Positions 26,055-33,030 of a stretch of DNA of 64,000 nucleotides are shown here, in pieces. The notes under the pieces were generated by a model. It was not told where the DNA came from. It saw only the letters and a list, made by a program, of their open reading frames with translations, and searched no databases. Positions within the stretch are counted from its first letter, which is position 1. Every line of letters begins with the position of its first letter. Source of the DNA: Novosphingobium sp. SG919 (lineage in GTDB: Bacteria > Pseudomonadota > Alphaproteobacteria > Sphingomonadales > Sphingomonadaceae); NCBI RefSeq assembly GCF_012932495.1, contig NZ_JABCNG010000002.1:248001-312000 (forward strand), read 5' to 3'. Made by a program: the position numbers and the translations under genes.

Positions 26055-26088
26055 TTCCCCTGCTGGCCAATGACGATCAGCAGGGGAA
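26055..26088. terminator. Hairpin after repA
   Basis: Arms TTCCCCTGCTG and CAGCAGGGGAA (11 bp, perfect) flank a 12-base loop, and further GCGC/GCGC pairing is possible with a one-base bulge. It begins 35 bp after the repA stop and lacks a T-run, so it may be a weak terminator or an origin structure. Confidence 0.45.
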
Positions 26089-26536
26089 CGCGCCAAGGGC
26101 CCACGCGGCTCTCTGGCCGGATCCATCCTTCGTCATACCACCCCCCAAACACCGAGCGCGCCATATGCGATGCAAGCGCGGGGCGGGGGAGGGGAGGTGA
26201 GGGGGCAATATCCACCATGCCACGCGCAGACACACTTGCCCGCTCCAACGCGCCTTGCCGGCAGGACACGACGACGGCGGCGGCGGGATCAGGAACCGGC
26301 GAGAGTGGACGAACGCGAGCAATGCCCGAACGCGACGATCATCCCTATTTGGCAGACAACCAAGCAAACCGCGATGCGCTGCATCCTACGATTGCTCGAT
26401 CCGTTCGCGATGTGTCGTGTCTGTTGGTGGCCGCGAGCAGGGCTGCGAAATCCTCTGTCGCAATTGAACCTTCCACGCGGCCTGTTCCAAAAAAGAAATT
26501 CAAACCGTCGCGTCCATTGGGCTGTTCGTGGCAAAG

Positions 26537-26674
26537 TTCGACCTATCGGGAACGCCAGAACGCGGGTTTCGACCGTTCGGGAACGGCCCGTCGATCCATC
26601 GGGAACGCGGAGACGACCTTTCAGGAACGGCGCATCGATCCATCAGGAACACAATCTCGATCTATCGGGAACAG
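26537..26674 (+). repeat. Six direct-repeat iterons, RepA binding array
   Basis: Six copies of a 17-19 bp repeat with approximate consensus TCGAYCYWTCRGGAAC. Their GGAAC ends fall at 26553, 26584, 26606, 26628, 26650 and 26672. The last five are therefore exactly 22 bp apart (about two helical turns, same face of the helix) and the first is displaced by 9 bp (31-bp step). Copies 4 and 5 have TCAGGAAC, the others TCGGGAAC. Position after the initiator gene, repeat length and phasing identify them as iterons. Confidence 0.88.
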
Positions 26675-26949
26675 GGGCATTTGCACGAATCGCGAAGTCA
26701 CGGCGATTCGCCCGCGTGGATCGCACCCTTAACTTGTCTAACCCCTTTAAAGAGGATCTAACCCGCGGGAAGACTCTTTGGTCTGATTGATAAGGGGGAA
26801 GGGGCATGGCTGCGGCGGCCGTGCATGGACGCCCAGCGGAGGAACTGGCAAATCCGGTGCAGGTGGCCTCGAAATACCCATTTCGCGTTATTTAGGATTA
26901 AAAACCAAATAGATAGCGCGAAACTTCGGCGGTTGGCAGCTACAACGAA

Positions 26950-26992
26950 TTTCGGCCGGTTTTGCCGCAAATCAGGGCAAAACCGGCCGAAA
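26950..26992. repeat. Perfect 17-bp inverted repeat in the AT-rich origin flank
   Basis: TTTCGGCCGGTTTTGCC at 26950-26966 pairs perfectly with 26976-26992 across a 9-base loop (GCAAATCAG). The repeat stands out in an AT-rich background 52 bp before the copC stop. It could terminate the minus-strand copC message (no T-run follows on that strand), act as a single-strand initiation signal, or bind a protein. Confidence 0.7.
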
Positions 26993-27043
26993 ATGAAAAT
27001 ATGTGCAATTTCAGTCTCTTGAACGACCTTCCTGCGCGGCTTT

Positions 27044-27430
27044 CTATTTGACGGTGAAACTGTAGCTGCCCTCGGCACTTTCGCCCCCCTTGTCTGCCGC
27101 ATGCCACGTGAGGCGATAGGTGCCGGCCGGAAGTGCGCGCGGCAGGGTGGCGAGGAGGGTCCGCCCGTCATCGCCAAGCCGGGTGGCGAAGCCGGTGACG
27201 GTCATCGGATTGTGGTGTGCCATGCCGGGCATCGCCGTCATGACCAGGGCGAGGGGAGCGGTGGGCAGGGACACCGGCTCGGCAAAGGTGAGCGTGATCT
27301 GCCGTGGGGCGGAAACGGCAGTCTCTGCCGCCGGACTGGCCCTGGCCAGCGATGGCTTGGCCAGGGCGGGGAAGGGGGCGGCCAGCATGGCGCCGACCAA
27401 GGCAAGCGCGGAAAGCGAGCGAGAGTGCAT
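27044..27430 (-). CDS. copC: CopC-type periplasmic copper-binding protein
   Basis: The 128-residue protein has a signal peptide (SLSALALVGAMLAAPFPALA) and a CopC/YobA domain. That domain has AxPAAETAVSAPRQITLTFAEPVSL near the N-terminus, a Met/His stretch (MTAMPGMAHHNPMTV) as the likely copper site, LPAGTYRLTWHAADKGGESAEGSYSFTVK at the end. It should bind copper in the periplasm as part of copper tolerance. The usual first His after the signal peptide (HAxL) is replaced here: the mature start reads KPSLARASP, so one ligand of the Cu(II) site appears absent. It is divergent from the CnrYXH-like trio and faces away from copA-copB; AAAGG precedes the ATG. Confidence 0.82.
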   Translation of the reverse strand: MHSRSLSALALVGAMLAAPFPALAKPSLARASPAAETAVSAPRQITLTFAEPVSLPTAPLALVMTAMPGMAHHNPMTVTGFATRLGDDGRTLLATLPRALPAGTYRLTWHAADKGGESAEGSYSFTVK

Positions 27431-27585
27431 GTACGAGCCTTTCGAGGATATCCTGAAAGCCGATACGCATGCCATGCCGCGATCCCTTGCCGCCGCGCCA
27501 AAAAATGTTCGATGGCGGTGAGGGGGCAGGGCGCGGCCTGCGTATGATGCGGTAACGGCGCCAAGGGTGCGAACAGGAGATGCCG

Positions 27586-27909
27586 ATGCCGATGACCAGC
27601 GTGGACGAAAGACTGGCCCAGTTGCGTGCACGGGCCGATGTCGCGCCGGATGGAGCAGCGCTCGATTGGGCGGGCGCCGAACAGGCGGTGATGGCAGGAT
27701 TTGCCCTGCGCCGCCAACAGACCCAGGCGCGGCGCCAGCTCGCCTGGACCGGAGCGCTGGCTTTGGCCGTGGGCCTGGCGGGCGGGCTGGCCCAGCAGCA
27801 ACCGTCGCTGCGCGCGCCGCAGCCCGGAGAGGACGCACGAAGCCTGGCTGCAGGGCCGCTGGCGCTGCCGCCACAGGCGCCTTCGGTGGTCTTGCTGGGG
27901 GCAGGGTGA
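27586..27909 (+). CDS. Small membrane anti-sigma protein, CnrY-like
   Basis: This is a 107-residue protein from the second of three in-frame ATGs; the first (27580) abuts the AGGAG ribosome binding site too closely. A charged N-terminal cytoplasmic segment (TSVDERLAQLRARADVAPDG, then VMAGFALRRQQTQARRQLAW) is followed by one membrane helix (TGALALAVGLAGGLAQ) and a short periplasmic tail. Size and plan match CnrY, the membrane anti-sigma that holds CnrH. Sequence similarity is too weak to prove it alone; the call rests on its position directly before a CnrX-like sensor (TGATG overlap) and a CnrH-like sigma factor. Confidence 0.65.
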   Translation: MPMTSVDERLAQLRARADVAPDGAALDWAGAEQAVMAGFALRRQQTQARRQLAWTGALALAVGLAGGLAQQQPSLRAPQPGEDARSLAAGPLALPPQAPSVVLLGAG

Positions 27910-28376
27910 TGGGCGCGCGCCAAACGGCCCTGGCGGTCTTGCTGGCCTTCGTGGCGGCCTTGGCTGGGGTGGGGGTAGGGCGCGTGCTGTTTCGGCCCGC
28001 ACAGCCCCTGGAAACCACGTTTCACACCTTGATTCATCGCGATCTGGCGCTCGATGCCGGCCAGGAGCAGGCGATTGCGCGGCTGGAACGCGATTATGCC
28101 GCGGCGCAGGCGCGCTATGGCGCCCAGATGGCGCAGAACAACCGCGACCTGGCACAGGCGATCGTGGCGGAAAAGGGCTATGGCCCGCGCGTGGCGGCGG
28201 CGGTGGACCGTTCGCATCAGGCCATGGGCATGCTGCAAAAGGAAACGCTGCAACACCTGTTTGCCATGCGCGGCGTGCTGCGGCCCGAGCAACAGGTGCG
28301 CTTTGACCAAGCCATGGTCACGGCCCTGACCCGGACAACGCCCGATGCGGCGGCGCAGCCCGTGCAACGCCGCTGA
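27909..28376 (+). CDS. Periplasmic heavy-metal sensor, CnrX-like
   Basis: The 155-residue protein has an N-terminal membrane anchor (residues about 6-24) and a helical periplasmic domain of the Metal_resist/CnrX family. The metal ligands known for Cupriavidus CnrX (His42, His46, Glu63, His119, Met123, from memory of the published structure) are all matched here at a constant offset of three: His39, His43, Glu60, His116, Met120. The final pair lies in QHLFAMRGVLRPEQQ. It should therefore sense a transition metal in the periplasm and release the sigma factor. Its ATG overlaps the preceding stop (TGATG), and the sigma gene follows 15 bp later. The CnrX site binds Ni/Co, while the genes downstream are copper genes, so the metal is open. 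Confidence 0.85.
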   Translation: MGARQTALAVLLAFVAALAGVGVGRVLFRPAQPLETTFHTLIHRDLALDAGQEQAIARLERDYAAAQARYGAQMAQNNRDLAQAIVAEKGYGPRVAAAVDRSHQAMGMLQKETLQHLFAMRGVLRPEQQVRFDQAMVTALTRTTPDAAAQPVQRR

Positions 28377-28391
28377 CGGGCCGGCGGCAGC

Positions 28392-28982
28392 GTGCGCCAC
28401 GGGCTGGATCAGGCAGACGATGCCGCGCTGGTGTGCGCGGCCCTGGCGGGGGACGAGCAGGCCTATCGCCACCTCATGGTGCGCCATCGCCAGGCCGTCT
28501 ATCGCGTGGCCTGGGCGCAGACCGGGCAGGCCGATGCCGCGCTGGATGTCACGCAGGAAACCTTCATCGCCGCGTTTGCCGCCTTGGCGCGCTATGACCC
28601 GAAGCGGCCCATGCGCTGGTGGCTGGGACGGATTGCACTGAACAAGGGGCGTGATTGGCGGCGACGGCAAGCGGTGCGGCGGTTCTGGTTGGGCTGGCGT
28701 GCAACGGGCGACGACCGCGGCGGCGAGGAGTTGGCAGCGCAGGTGCCCGATCCAGCCCCTGGGCCGGAGCAGGAAGCAGGCGCGCGGGCCGAGCTGGTGC
28801 GCACGGCCAATGCCATTGCAGGCCTGCCGGCGCCCTTGCGCGAGGCAATCGTGCTGCACGGCGTTGAGGGCATGGCGCAGCGCGATATTGCCGCTTTGCT
28901 CGGGTTGAGCGAGAAAGCTGTGGAAACAAGAGTTTACCGCGCAAGAAAGCGCCTTGCCCAGGTGCTTGGCGAAGAGGACTGA
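28392..28982 (+). CDS. ECF sigma factor, CnrH/RpoE type
   Basis: The 196-residue product (GTG start) has sigma-70 region 2 (DEQAYRHLMVRHRQAVYRVAW and DVTQETFIAAFAAL), a linker with WWLGRIALNKGRDWRRRQA, and region 4 (LPAPLREAIVLHGVEGMAQRDIAALLGLSEKAVETRVYRARKRL). Placed after CnrY- and CnrX-like genes and immediately before copA, it should be released when the sensor binds metal and then transcribe this operon and perhaps copC. The copA start lies only 4 bp after its stop, so all five plus-strand genes from 27586 to 31553 look like one transcription unit. Confidence 0.88.
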   Translation: MRHGLDQADDAALVCAALAGDEQAYRHLMVRHRQAVYRVAWAQTGQADAALDVTQETFIAAFAALARYDPKRPMRWWLGRIALNKGRDWRRRQAVRRFWLGWRATGDDRGGEELAAQVPDPAPGPEQEAGARAELVRTANAIAGLPAPLREAIVLHGVEGMAQRDIAALLGLSEKAVETRVYRARKRLAQVLGEED

Positions 28983-28986
28983 AACC

Positions 28987-30753
28987 GTGGATCGACGCAC
29001 GATGATAGCCGCATTGGGCGGCGCAGGAATGGGCACGATCTTGCCCGAATGGGCGCGCGCCATGGGCGATGGCGCGGGCATGCGGTATAGCGCGATGGGC
29101 GCGGCGCCGGCCACGCTTTCGGGCGAGTTGATCGAATTGACGGTAGGCCATGCGCCGGTCGTGCTGGGCGGGCGGCGTGGCCATGCCGTCACGGTCAACG
29201 GCACGACGCCCGGGCCCATGATCCGCCTGCGCGAAGGGCAGCAGGTTTGTCTGCGCGTGCACAACCGCCTGGACGAAGACACCTCGATCCATTGGCACGG
29301 TCTGCTTGTGCCGTTCCAGTTCGATGGCGTGCCCGGCATCAGCTATCCCGGCATTGCGCCAGGGCAGAGCTTTGACCATGTGTTTACCGTGCGCCAGGCC
29401 GGAACATACTGGTATCACGGCCATAGTGGGATGCAGGAAGCGATGGGCCTGTTCGGCCCGATCGTGATCGACCCTGCCGCGGGCGAGGCGGAAGCGGCCG
29501 CGCGCGAGCACGTGGTGATGCTGCACGACTGGACCGACGTGCACCCGCACATGCTGTTCAAGCGCTTGAAACAGCAGGGCGGGTTCTACAACCGCCAGCA
29601 GCAGACCCTGGCCGGCTTGCTGGCCGGGCGCGACCAGTCCCTGGCCGACCGGCTAGACTGGGGCAGGATGCGCATGGACCCGACCGACATTTCCGATGTG
29701 ACGGGGTCTACCTACAGCTATTGCATCAATGGCCACGACAGCGCGGGCAACTGGACCGGGCTGTTTACCCCCGGCGAGCGAGTGCGGCTGCGCGTGATCA
29801 ATGCCGCGGCGATGACCAATTTCAACGTGCGTCTGCCCGGCTTGCCAATCCAGGTGGTGGCGGCCGACGGTGGCGACGTGGCGCCGGTGGAAACCGATGA
29901 ACTGCAGATCGGCATTGCCGAAACCTATGACCTGATCGTGCAGCCCAATTCGATGCAACCCGTTGCGATCATTGCCGAAGCCATCGACAGATCGGGCCAG
30001 TGCCGCGCAACCCTTGCGCCGGTAGCGGGGATGGCGGCACCGATCCCGCCGCGGCGCAAGCGGCCGCTGCTGACCATGCGCGACATGGGCATGGGTGGCA
30101 TGGACATGACCGGGATGGACATGACCGGGATGGACATGGCGGCCGGTACGCTGGACCTTTCGGCGCCAGAGCCCGCGCCGGCCCATCATCATGGCCACGG
30201 CGGCATGAAAATGCGCGACAAGAGCCTGGCGCCGCCCACGATGCGCATGGGGCCGGGCGTGGCGACGTTGGCCGCCGCGCCGGTGGACCGCCTGGCTGAC
30301 CGGCCGACCGGGCTGGAGGACGTAGACCATCGCGTGTTGACGTATGCCGATCTCAAGGCGCGGGTGCCGCGCGCCCAGGCGCCGCCGACGCGCAGCCTCG
30401 ACATACACCTGACCGCCAACATGGAACGCTACATGTGGTCGTTCGACGGGGTGAAGTTGAGCGAGAACCCTGCGCCACTGGCATTTCGTGCCGGCGAGCG
30501 GGTACGGGTGACGCTGATCAACGATACGATGATGCCCCATCCCATTCATTTGCATGGCCATTTCTTTGACCTGGTGAACGGGGCGGAGGAAGCCGCGCCG
30601 CGCAAGCACACCATCAACGTGCTGCCCGGCGGCAAGGCGAGCTTCGACCTGACGGCCGACGCGGTGGGGGATTGGGCGTTTCACTGCCACATGCTGCTGC
30701 ACATGCATGCGGGCATGTTTCGCGTGGTCACCGTGCGGGAGCAGGCGGCATGA
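28987..30753 (+). CDS. copA: Multicopper oxidase, copper resistance protein CopA
   Basis: The 588-residue protein starts at a GTG at 28987 (GAGGA upstream); the ATG at 29002 is an alternative. The twin-arginine start DRRTMIAALGGAGMG indicates Tat export. Multicopper motifs: IHWHG (101-105), YWYHGHSG (141-148), HPIHLHGHFF near 515 and WAFHCHMLLHMHAGMF at the end, which together provide the type 1, 2 and 3 copper ligands. Between domains lies a Met-rich insert with MDMTGMDMTGMDMA-type repeats and HHHGHGGMKM, as in CopA/PcoA of Pseudomonas and E. coli. It oxidises Cu(I) in the periplasm. The gene follows the sigma factor by 4 bp and overlaps copB by ATGA. Confidence 0.95.
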   Translation: MDRRTMIAALGGAGMGTILPEWARAMGDGAGMRYSAMGAAPATLSGELIELTVGHAPVVLGGRRGHAVTVNGTTPGPMIRLREGQQVCLRVHNRLDEDTSIHWHGLLVPFQFDGVPGISYPGIAPGQSFDHVFTVRQAGTYWYHGHSGMQEAMGLFGPIVIDPAAGEAEAAAREHVVMLHDWTDVHPHMLFKRLKQQGGFYNRQQQTLAGLLAGRDQSLADRLDWGRMRMDPTDISDVTGSTYSYCINGHDSAGNWTGLFTPGERVRLRVINAAAMTNFNVRLPGLPIQVVAADGGDVAPVETDELQIGIAETYDLIVQPNSMQPVAIIAEAIDRSGQCRATLAPVAGMAAPIPPRRKRPLLTMRDMGMGGMDMTGMDMTGMDMAAGTLDLSAPEPAPAHHHGHGGMKMRDKSLAPPTMRMGPGVATLAAAPVDRLADRPTGLEDVDHRVLTYADLKARVPRAQAPPTRSLDIHLTANMERYMWSFDGVKLSENPAPLAFRAGERVRVTLINDTMMPHPIHLHGHFFDLVNGAEEAAPRKHTINVLPGGKASFDLTADAVGDWAFHCHMLLHMHAGMFRVVTVREQAA

Positions 30754-31553
30754 AGCGCGGCCTGGGATGGGCCGCCGCCTTGGCGCTGGGCAGCGGCGTG
30801 GCGCACGGGCAGGAGGCGCCCCCGGCGCCACCGGCCGATCACGCTGCCGATGCGCTGTTCGATCCGCAGGCCATGGCGCGGGCACGAACCGCGCTGGTTC
30901 GCGAAAGCGGTGGCATGGCGGTAAGCCAGGTGATGGTGGACCAGTTGGAACTGCGCGGCGGGGACGACTATGCCTGGGAAGCCAAGGGCTGGTGGGGCGG
31001 CGACAGCGACCGGCTGGCCGTCGAAACACGCGGCGAGGGGGCCTTTGGCGGGCGGCTGGACCGCGCCGAAGCACAGGCCGGCTGGCTCCATGCCCTGGAT
31101 CCCTGGTTCAACTTGCGCGCGGGCCTGCGCCAGGACCTGGGGGCAGGGCAGGGGCGTACCCATGCCGCGCTGACCATCGAGGGCCTGGCACCCTATTGGT
31201 TCGATGTGGAAACCTCGGTCTTCCTGTCTACCCGCGGCGAAGTGAGCGGGCGGGCCGAAGCAAGCTATGACCAACGCGTGACCCAGCGCCTGGTGGCGCA
31301 GCCGCGCGTGGAACTGGATTGGGCGGCGCAGGCCATGCCGGACCTGCACGGCGACCGAAGCCGGGACCGCGGCGCCGGAATCGACCGGGTCGAGGCGGGC
31401 CTGCGCCTGCGCTATGAACTGCGCCGCACGTTTGCGCCCTATCTTGGCCTTTCGTGGGAACGGCAGCTGGGCGGCACTGCACGGGCGATGCGCGCCGGCG
31501 GCGAAAAAGCCGCGGCGCTGCGCGCGCTGGCCGGGGTGCGGGTTTGGTGGTGA
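30750..31553 (+). CDS. copB: Copper resistance outer-membrane protein CopB
   Basis: The 267-residue product starts at the ATG overlapping the copA stop (ATGA). It has a signal peptide (KRGLGWAAALALGSGVAHGQ). The CopB/PcoB beta-barrel domain contains MVDQLELRGGDDYAWEAKGWWGGDSDRLAVETRGE, RAEAQAGWLHALDPWFNLRAGLRQD, FDVETSVFLSTRGEVSGRAEASYD and LRLRYELRRTFAPYLGLSWER. CopB partners CopA in outer-membrane copper handling. The Met/His-rich N-terminal repeats seen in some CopB proteins are absent here, so this is the short form. It is the last gene of the metal-response operon. Confidence 0.93.
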   Translation: MKRGLGWAAALALGSGVAHGQEAPPAPPADHAADALFDPQAMARARTALVRESGGMAVSQVMVDQLELRGGDDYAWEAKGWWGGDSDRLAVETRGEGAFGGRLDRAEAQAGWLHALDPWFNLRAGLRQDLGAGQGRTHAALTIEGLAPYWFDVETSVFLSTRGEVSGRAEASYDQRVTQRLVAQPRVELDWAAQAMPDLHGDRSRDRGAGIDRVEAGLRLRYELRRTFAPYLGLSWERQLGGTARAMRAGGEKAAALRALAGVRVWW

Positions 31554-31642
31554 TGGCCATCATGAACGGGGGACTACGCATCTCTACGTGACGGGTGGTG
31601 GAGGCCTGTTGGGGCCTGATCGTCCATATCGTGCAAGTGGAT

Positions 31643-32821
31643 ATGGATCAGGCACGATTGGCGTTGACGATGATGGCGGTTTCTTTGCCGGCCCGAGACG
31701 AAGTGGCCAGCGCCGCGGGGCAGGGCAAGCGTTTTGGCCGGGACGCCGGGCTGGGGGCGGGGCCCAGGGTGGGCGTGGTGGCGGAGCCCCGGCGGGATGG
31801 CTTGCGGACCCACGCCGCGCGCATTGCCGCCCTTGGTTCACCTTTCGTGGCGCGGTTGCTGGAAGCGGCCTGGCGGCAACTTGACCAAGCCCCCGAACTG
31901 GCGCTGATGTTCGACAACTGGCCGGGCGAATTCGGCGCCGATGCCGTGGCGTTCAGGCTGGCTTCGGCGCTGCATGCCCTTGCGCTGGCGGGCGATCCGC
32001 CCCGCCTTGCCGCACTGTTTGCGAGCCAGAATGGTGATTTCGAAGCGGCCGTGGGCGAAGCGCTGGCGCTGCACCAGGGGTTTGTCATCGGCTGGATGGC
32101 CCACCCCACCCAGACCAACGAAGTGGCGCGATCGGCCGCCTTTGCCGCTGCGCTGCTGACGCTGGACAGGCAAGGGCCGCTGCCGGTGGAATTGCTGGAA
32201 GTGGGCGCCAGTGCAGGTCTCAATCTCAATCTGGGGCACTATCGCCATATCCTTGGGCGCACGACCTGCGGACCGGCGAATTCGCCCTTGTCCATCGTGC
32301 CAGATTGGCGCGGGGCATCTCCACCGCCGGCTGCGCTGCGCATTGCCAGCGCGCGCGGGGTGGACCTGGCGCCGATCGATCCACGCGAACCGGCAAGCGC
32401 CACGCGCATGCAGGCCTATGTCTGGCCCGACAAGCCCGACCGCCTGGCGCGGCTGCAGGCCGCGATCGCGATCGCGCGCCGCCATCCGCCGCTGGTGGAC
32501 CGCGAAAGCGCCGCGCCCTGGCTGGAGCGCCGCCTGGCCGCGCCGCAGGCCCAGGGCACCCGCAGGGTGATCGTGCATTCGATGGTCATGCAGTATCTGT
32601 CTGCCGGGGAGCGCGGCGAGATTACCGCGACGATCATCCGCGCCGGCGCTGCGGCCACGCCCGAACGGCCGCTGGCCTGGATCGGGCTGGAATGGGCGGC
32701 GGATCGCAGCGCGGTGATGTTGCAGGCCACGCATTGGGGCGCGGGGGTGCGGAGCGGCGGGCAAACCCAGACCCTGGCGCGCGTCCATCCCTATGGCGAA
32801 TGGATCGAGTGGCTTGCCTGA
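31643..32821 (+). CDS. DUF2332-family protein of unknown function
   Basis: The 392-residue soluble protein has the features of the DUF2332 family: AALGSPFVARLLEAAWRQL, the QTNEVARSAAFAAALL segment, LLEVGASAGLNLNL (a methyltransferase-like glycine loop), RIASARGVDLAPIDPREP, RMQAYVWPDKPDRLARL, and VIVHSMVMQYLS. The fold is Rossmann-like but no activity is known to me. ATGs at 31643, 31670 and 31673 are all possible starts, with no clear ribosome binding site. It follows copB by 90 bp on the same strand, too far to be sure of an operon. I assign no function. Confidence 0.75.
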   Translation: MDQARLALTMMAVSLPARDEVASAAGQGKRFGRDAGLGAGPRVGVVAEPRRDGLRTHAARIAALGSPFVARLLEAAWRQLDQAPELALMFDNWPGEFGADAVAFRLASALHALALAGDPPRLAALFASQNGDFEAAVGEALALHQGFVIGWMAHPTQTNEVARSAAFAAALLTLDRQGPLPVELLEVGASAGLNLNLGHYRHILGRTTCGPANSPLSIVPDWRGASPPPAALRIASARGVDLAPIDPREPASATRMQAYVWPDKPDRLARLQAAIAIARRHPPLVDRESAAPWLERRLAAPQAQGTRRVIVHSMVMQYLSAGERGEITATIIRAGAAATPERPLAWIGLEWAADRSAVMLQATHWGAGVRSGGQTQTLARVHPYGEWIEWLA

Positions 32822-32873
32822 AAGGGCAGGTGGGAGCTGGAACCGACGCGCCATGGTCAAACGGCACGATCTT

Positions 32874-32913
32874 CGCAAAATACGTAAGTATGTTTGCGTA
32901 GAAATTTGATTTC
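32874..32913. promoter_or_regulatory. Two adjacent inverted repeats upstream of a TBDR gene (possible metalloregulator operator)
   Basis: CGCAAA at 32874-32879 and TTTGCG at 32892-32897 flank an inner TAC/GTA pair. They are followed at once by GAAAT-TTG-ATTTC (32901-32913). A TATATAA (-10-like) lies at 32951-32957. The stretch is the only AT-rich island between the DUF2332 gene and the receptor gene. It has the look of a Fur/Nur-class operator, but no consensus match can be claimed by eye. Confidence 0.4.
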
Positions 32914-33030
32914 TATTGCGCTGGTTGCATTAACCCTCCGCAAATCTGCCTATATAACCGCAACAGATAATTTCGCGATCCTTCCCTAATCCGGCCCAGG
33001 AGATGCCGTTGCATCGGGAGAAGATCGGAA

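Larger units (their letters stand above)
26020..27043. other. oriV: Replication origin region (gene-free kilobase)
   Basis: There is no credible gene between the repA and copC stops. In order it holds an 11-bp-stem hairpin at 26055-26088, a GC-rich stretch with degenerate iteron-like pieces (ATCAGGAAC ending near 26296; CTCGATCCGTTCG near 26396), and the iteron array at 26537-26674. A short AT-rich segment follows (ACTTGTCTAACCCCTTTAAAGAGG near 26732), then a 140-bp AT-rich stretch at 26872-27015 with TTTCGCG/CGCGAAA arms and a perfect 17-bp inverted repeat. Initiator gene, iterons and AT-rich unwinding region in this order are the standard build of an iteron-controlled origin. No clear DnaA box was found by eye. 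Confidence 0.75.

Noticed and set aside
26170..26790. A 206-codon frame through the origin region
   Set aside because: It crosses the iteron array, has no domain and an Arg-rich composition; the DNA is better explained as origin sequence.
27431..27585. ECF-type promoter between copC and the CnrY-like gene
   Set aside because: A regulated promoter is expected, but no convincing -35/-10 pair (GGAAC-type with TCTGA/CGTA) was found, so no coordinates are given.
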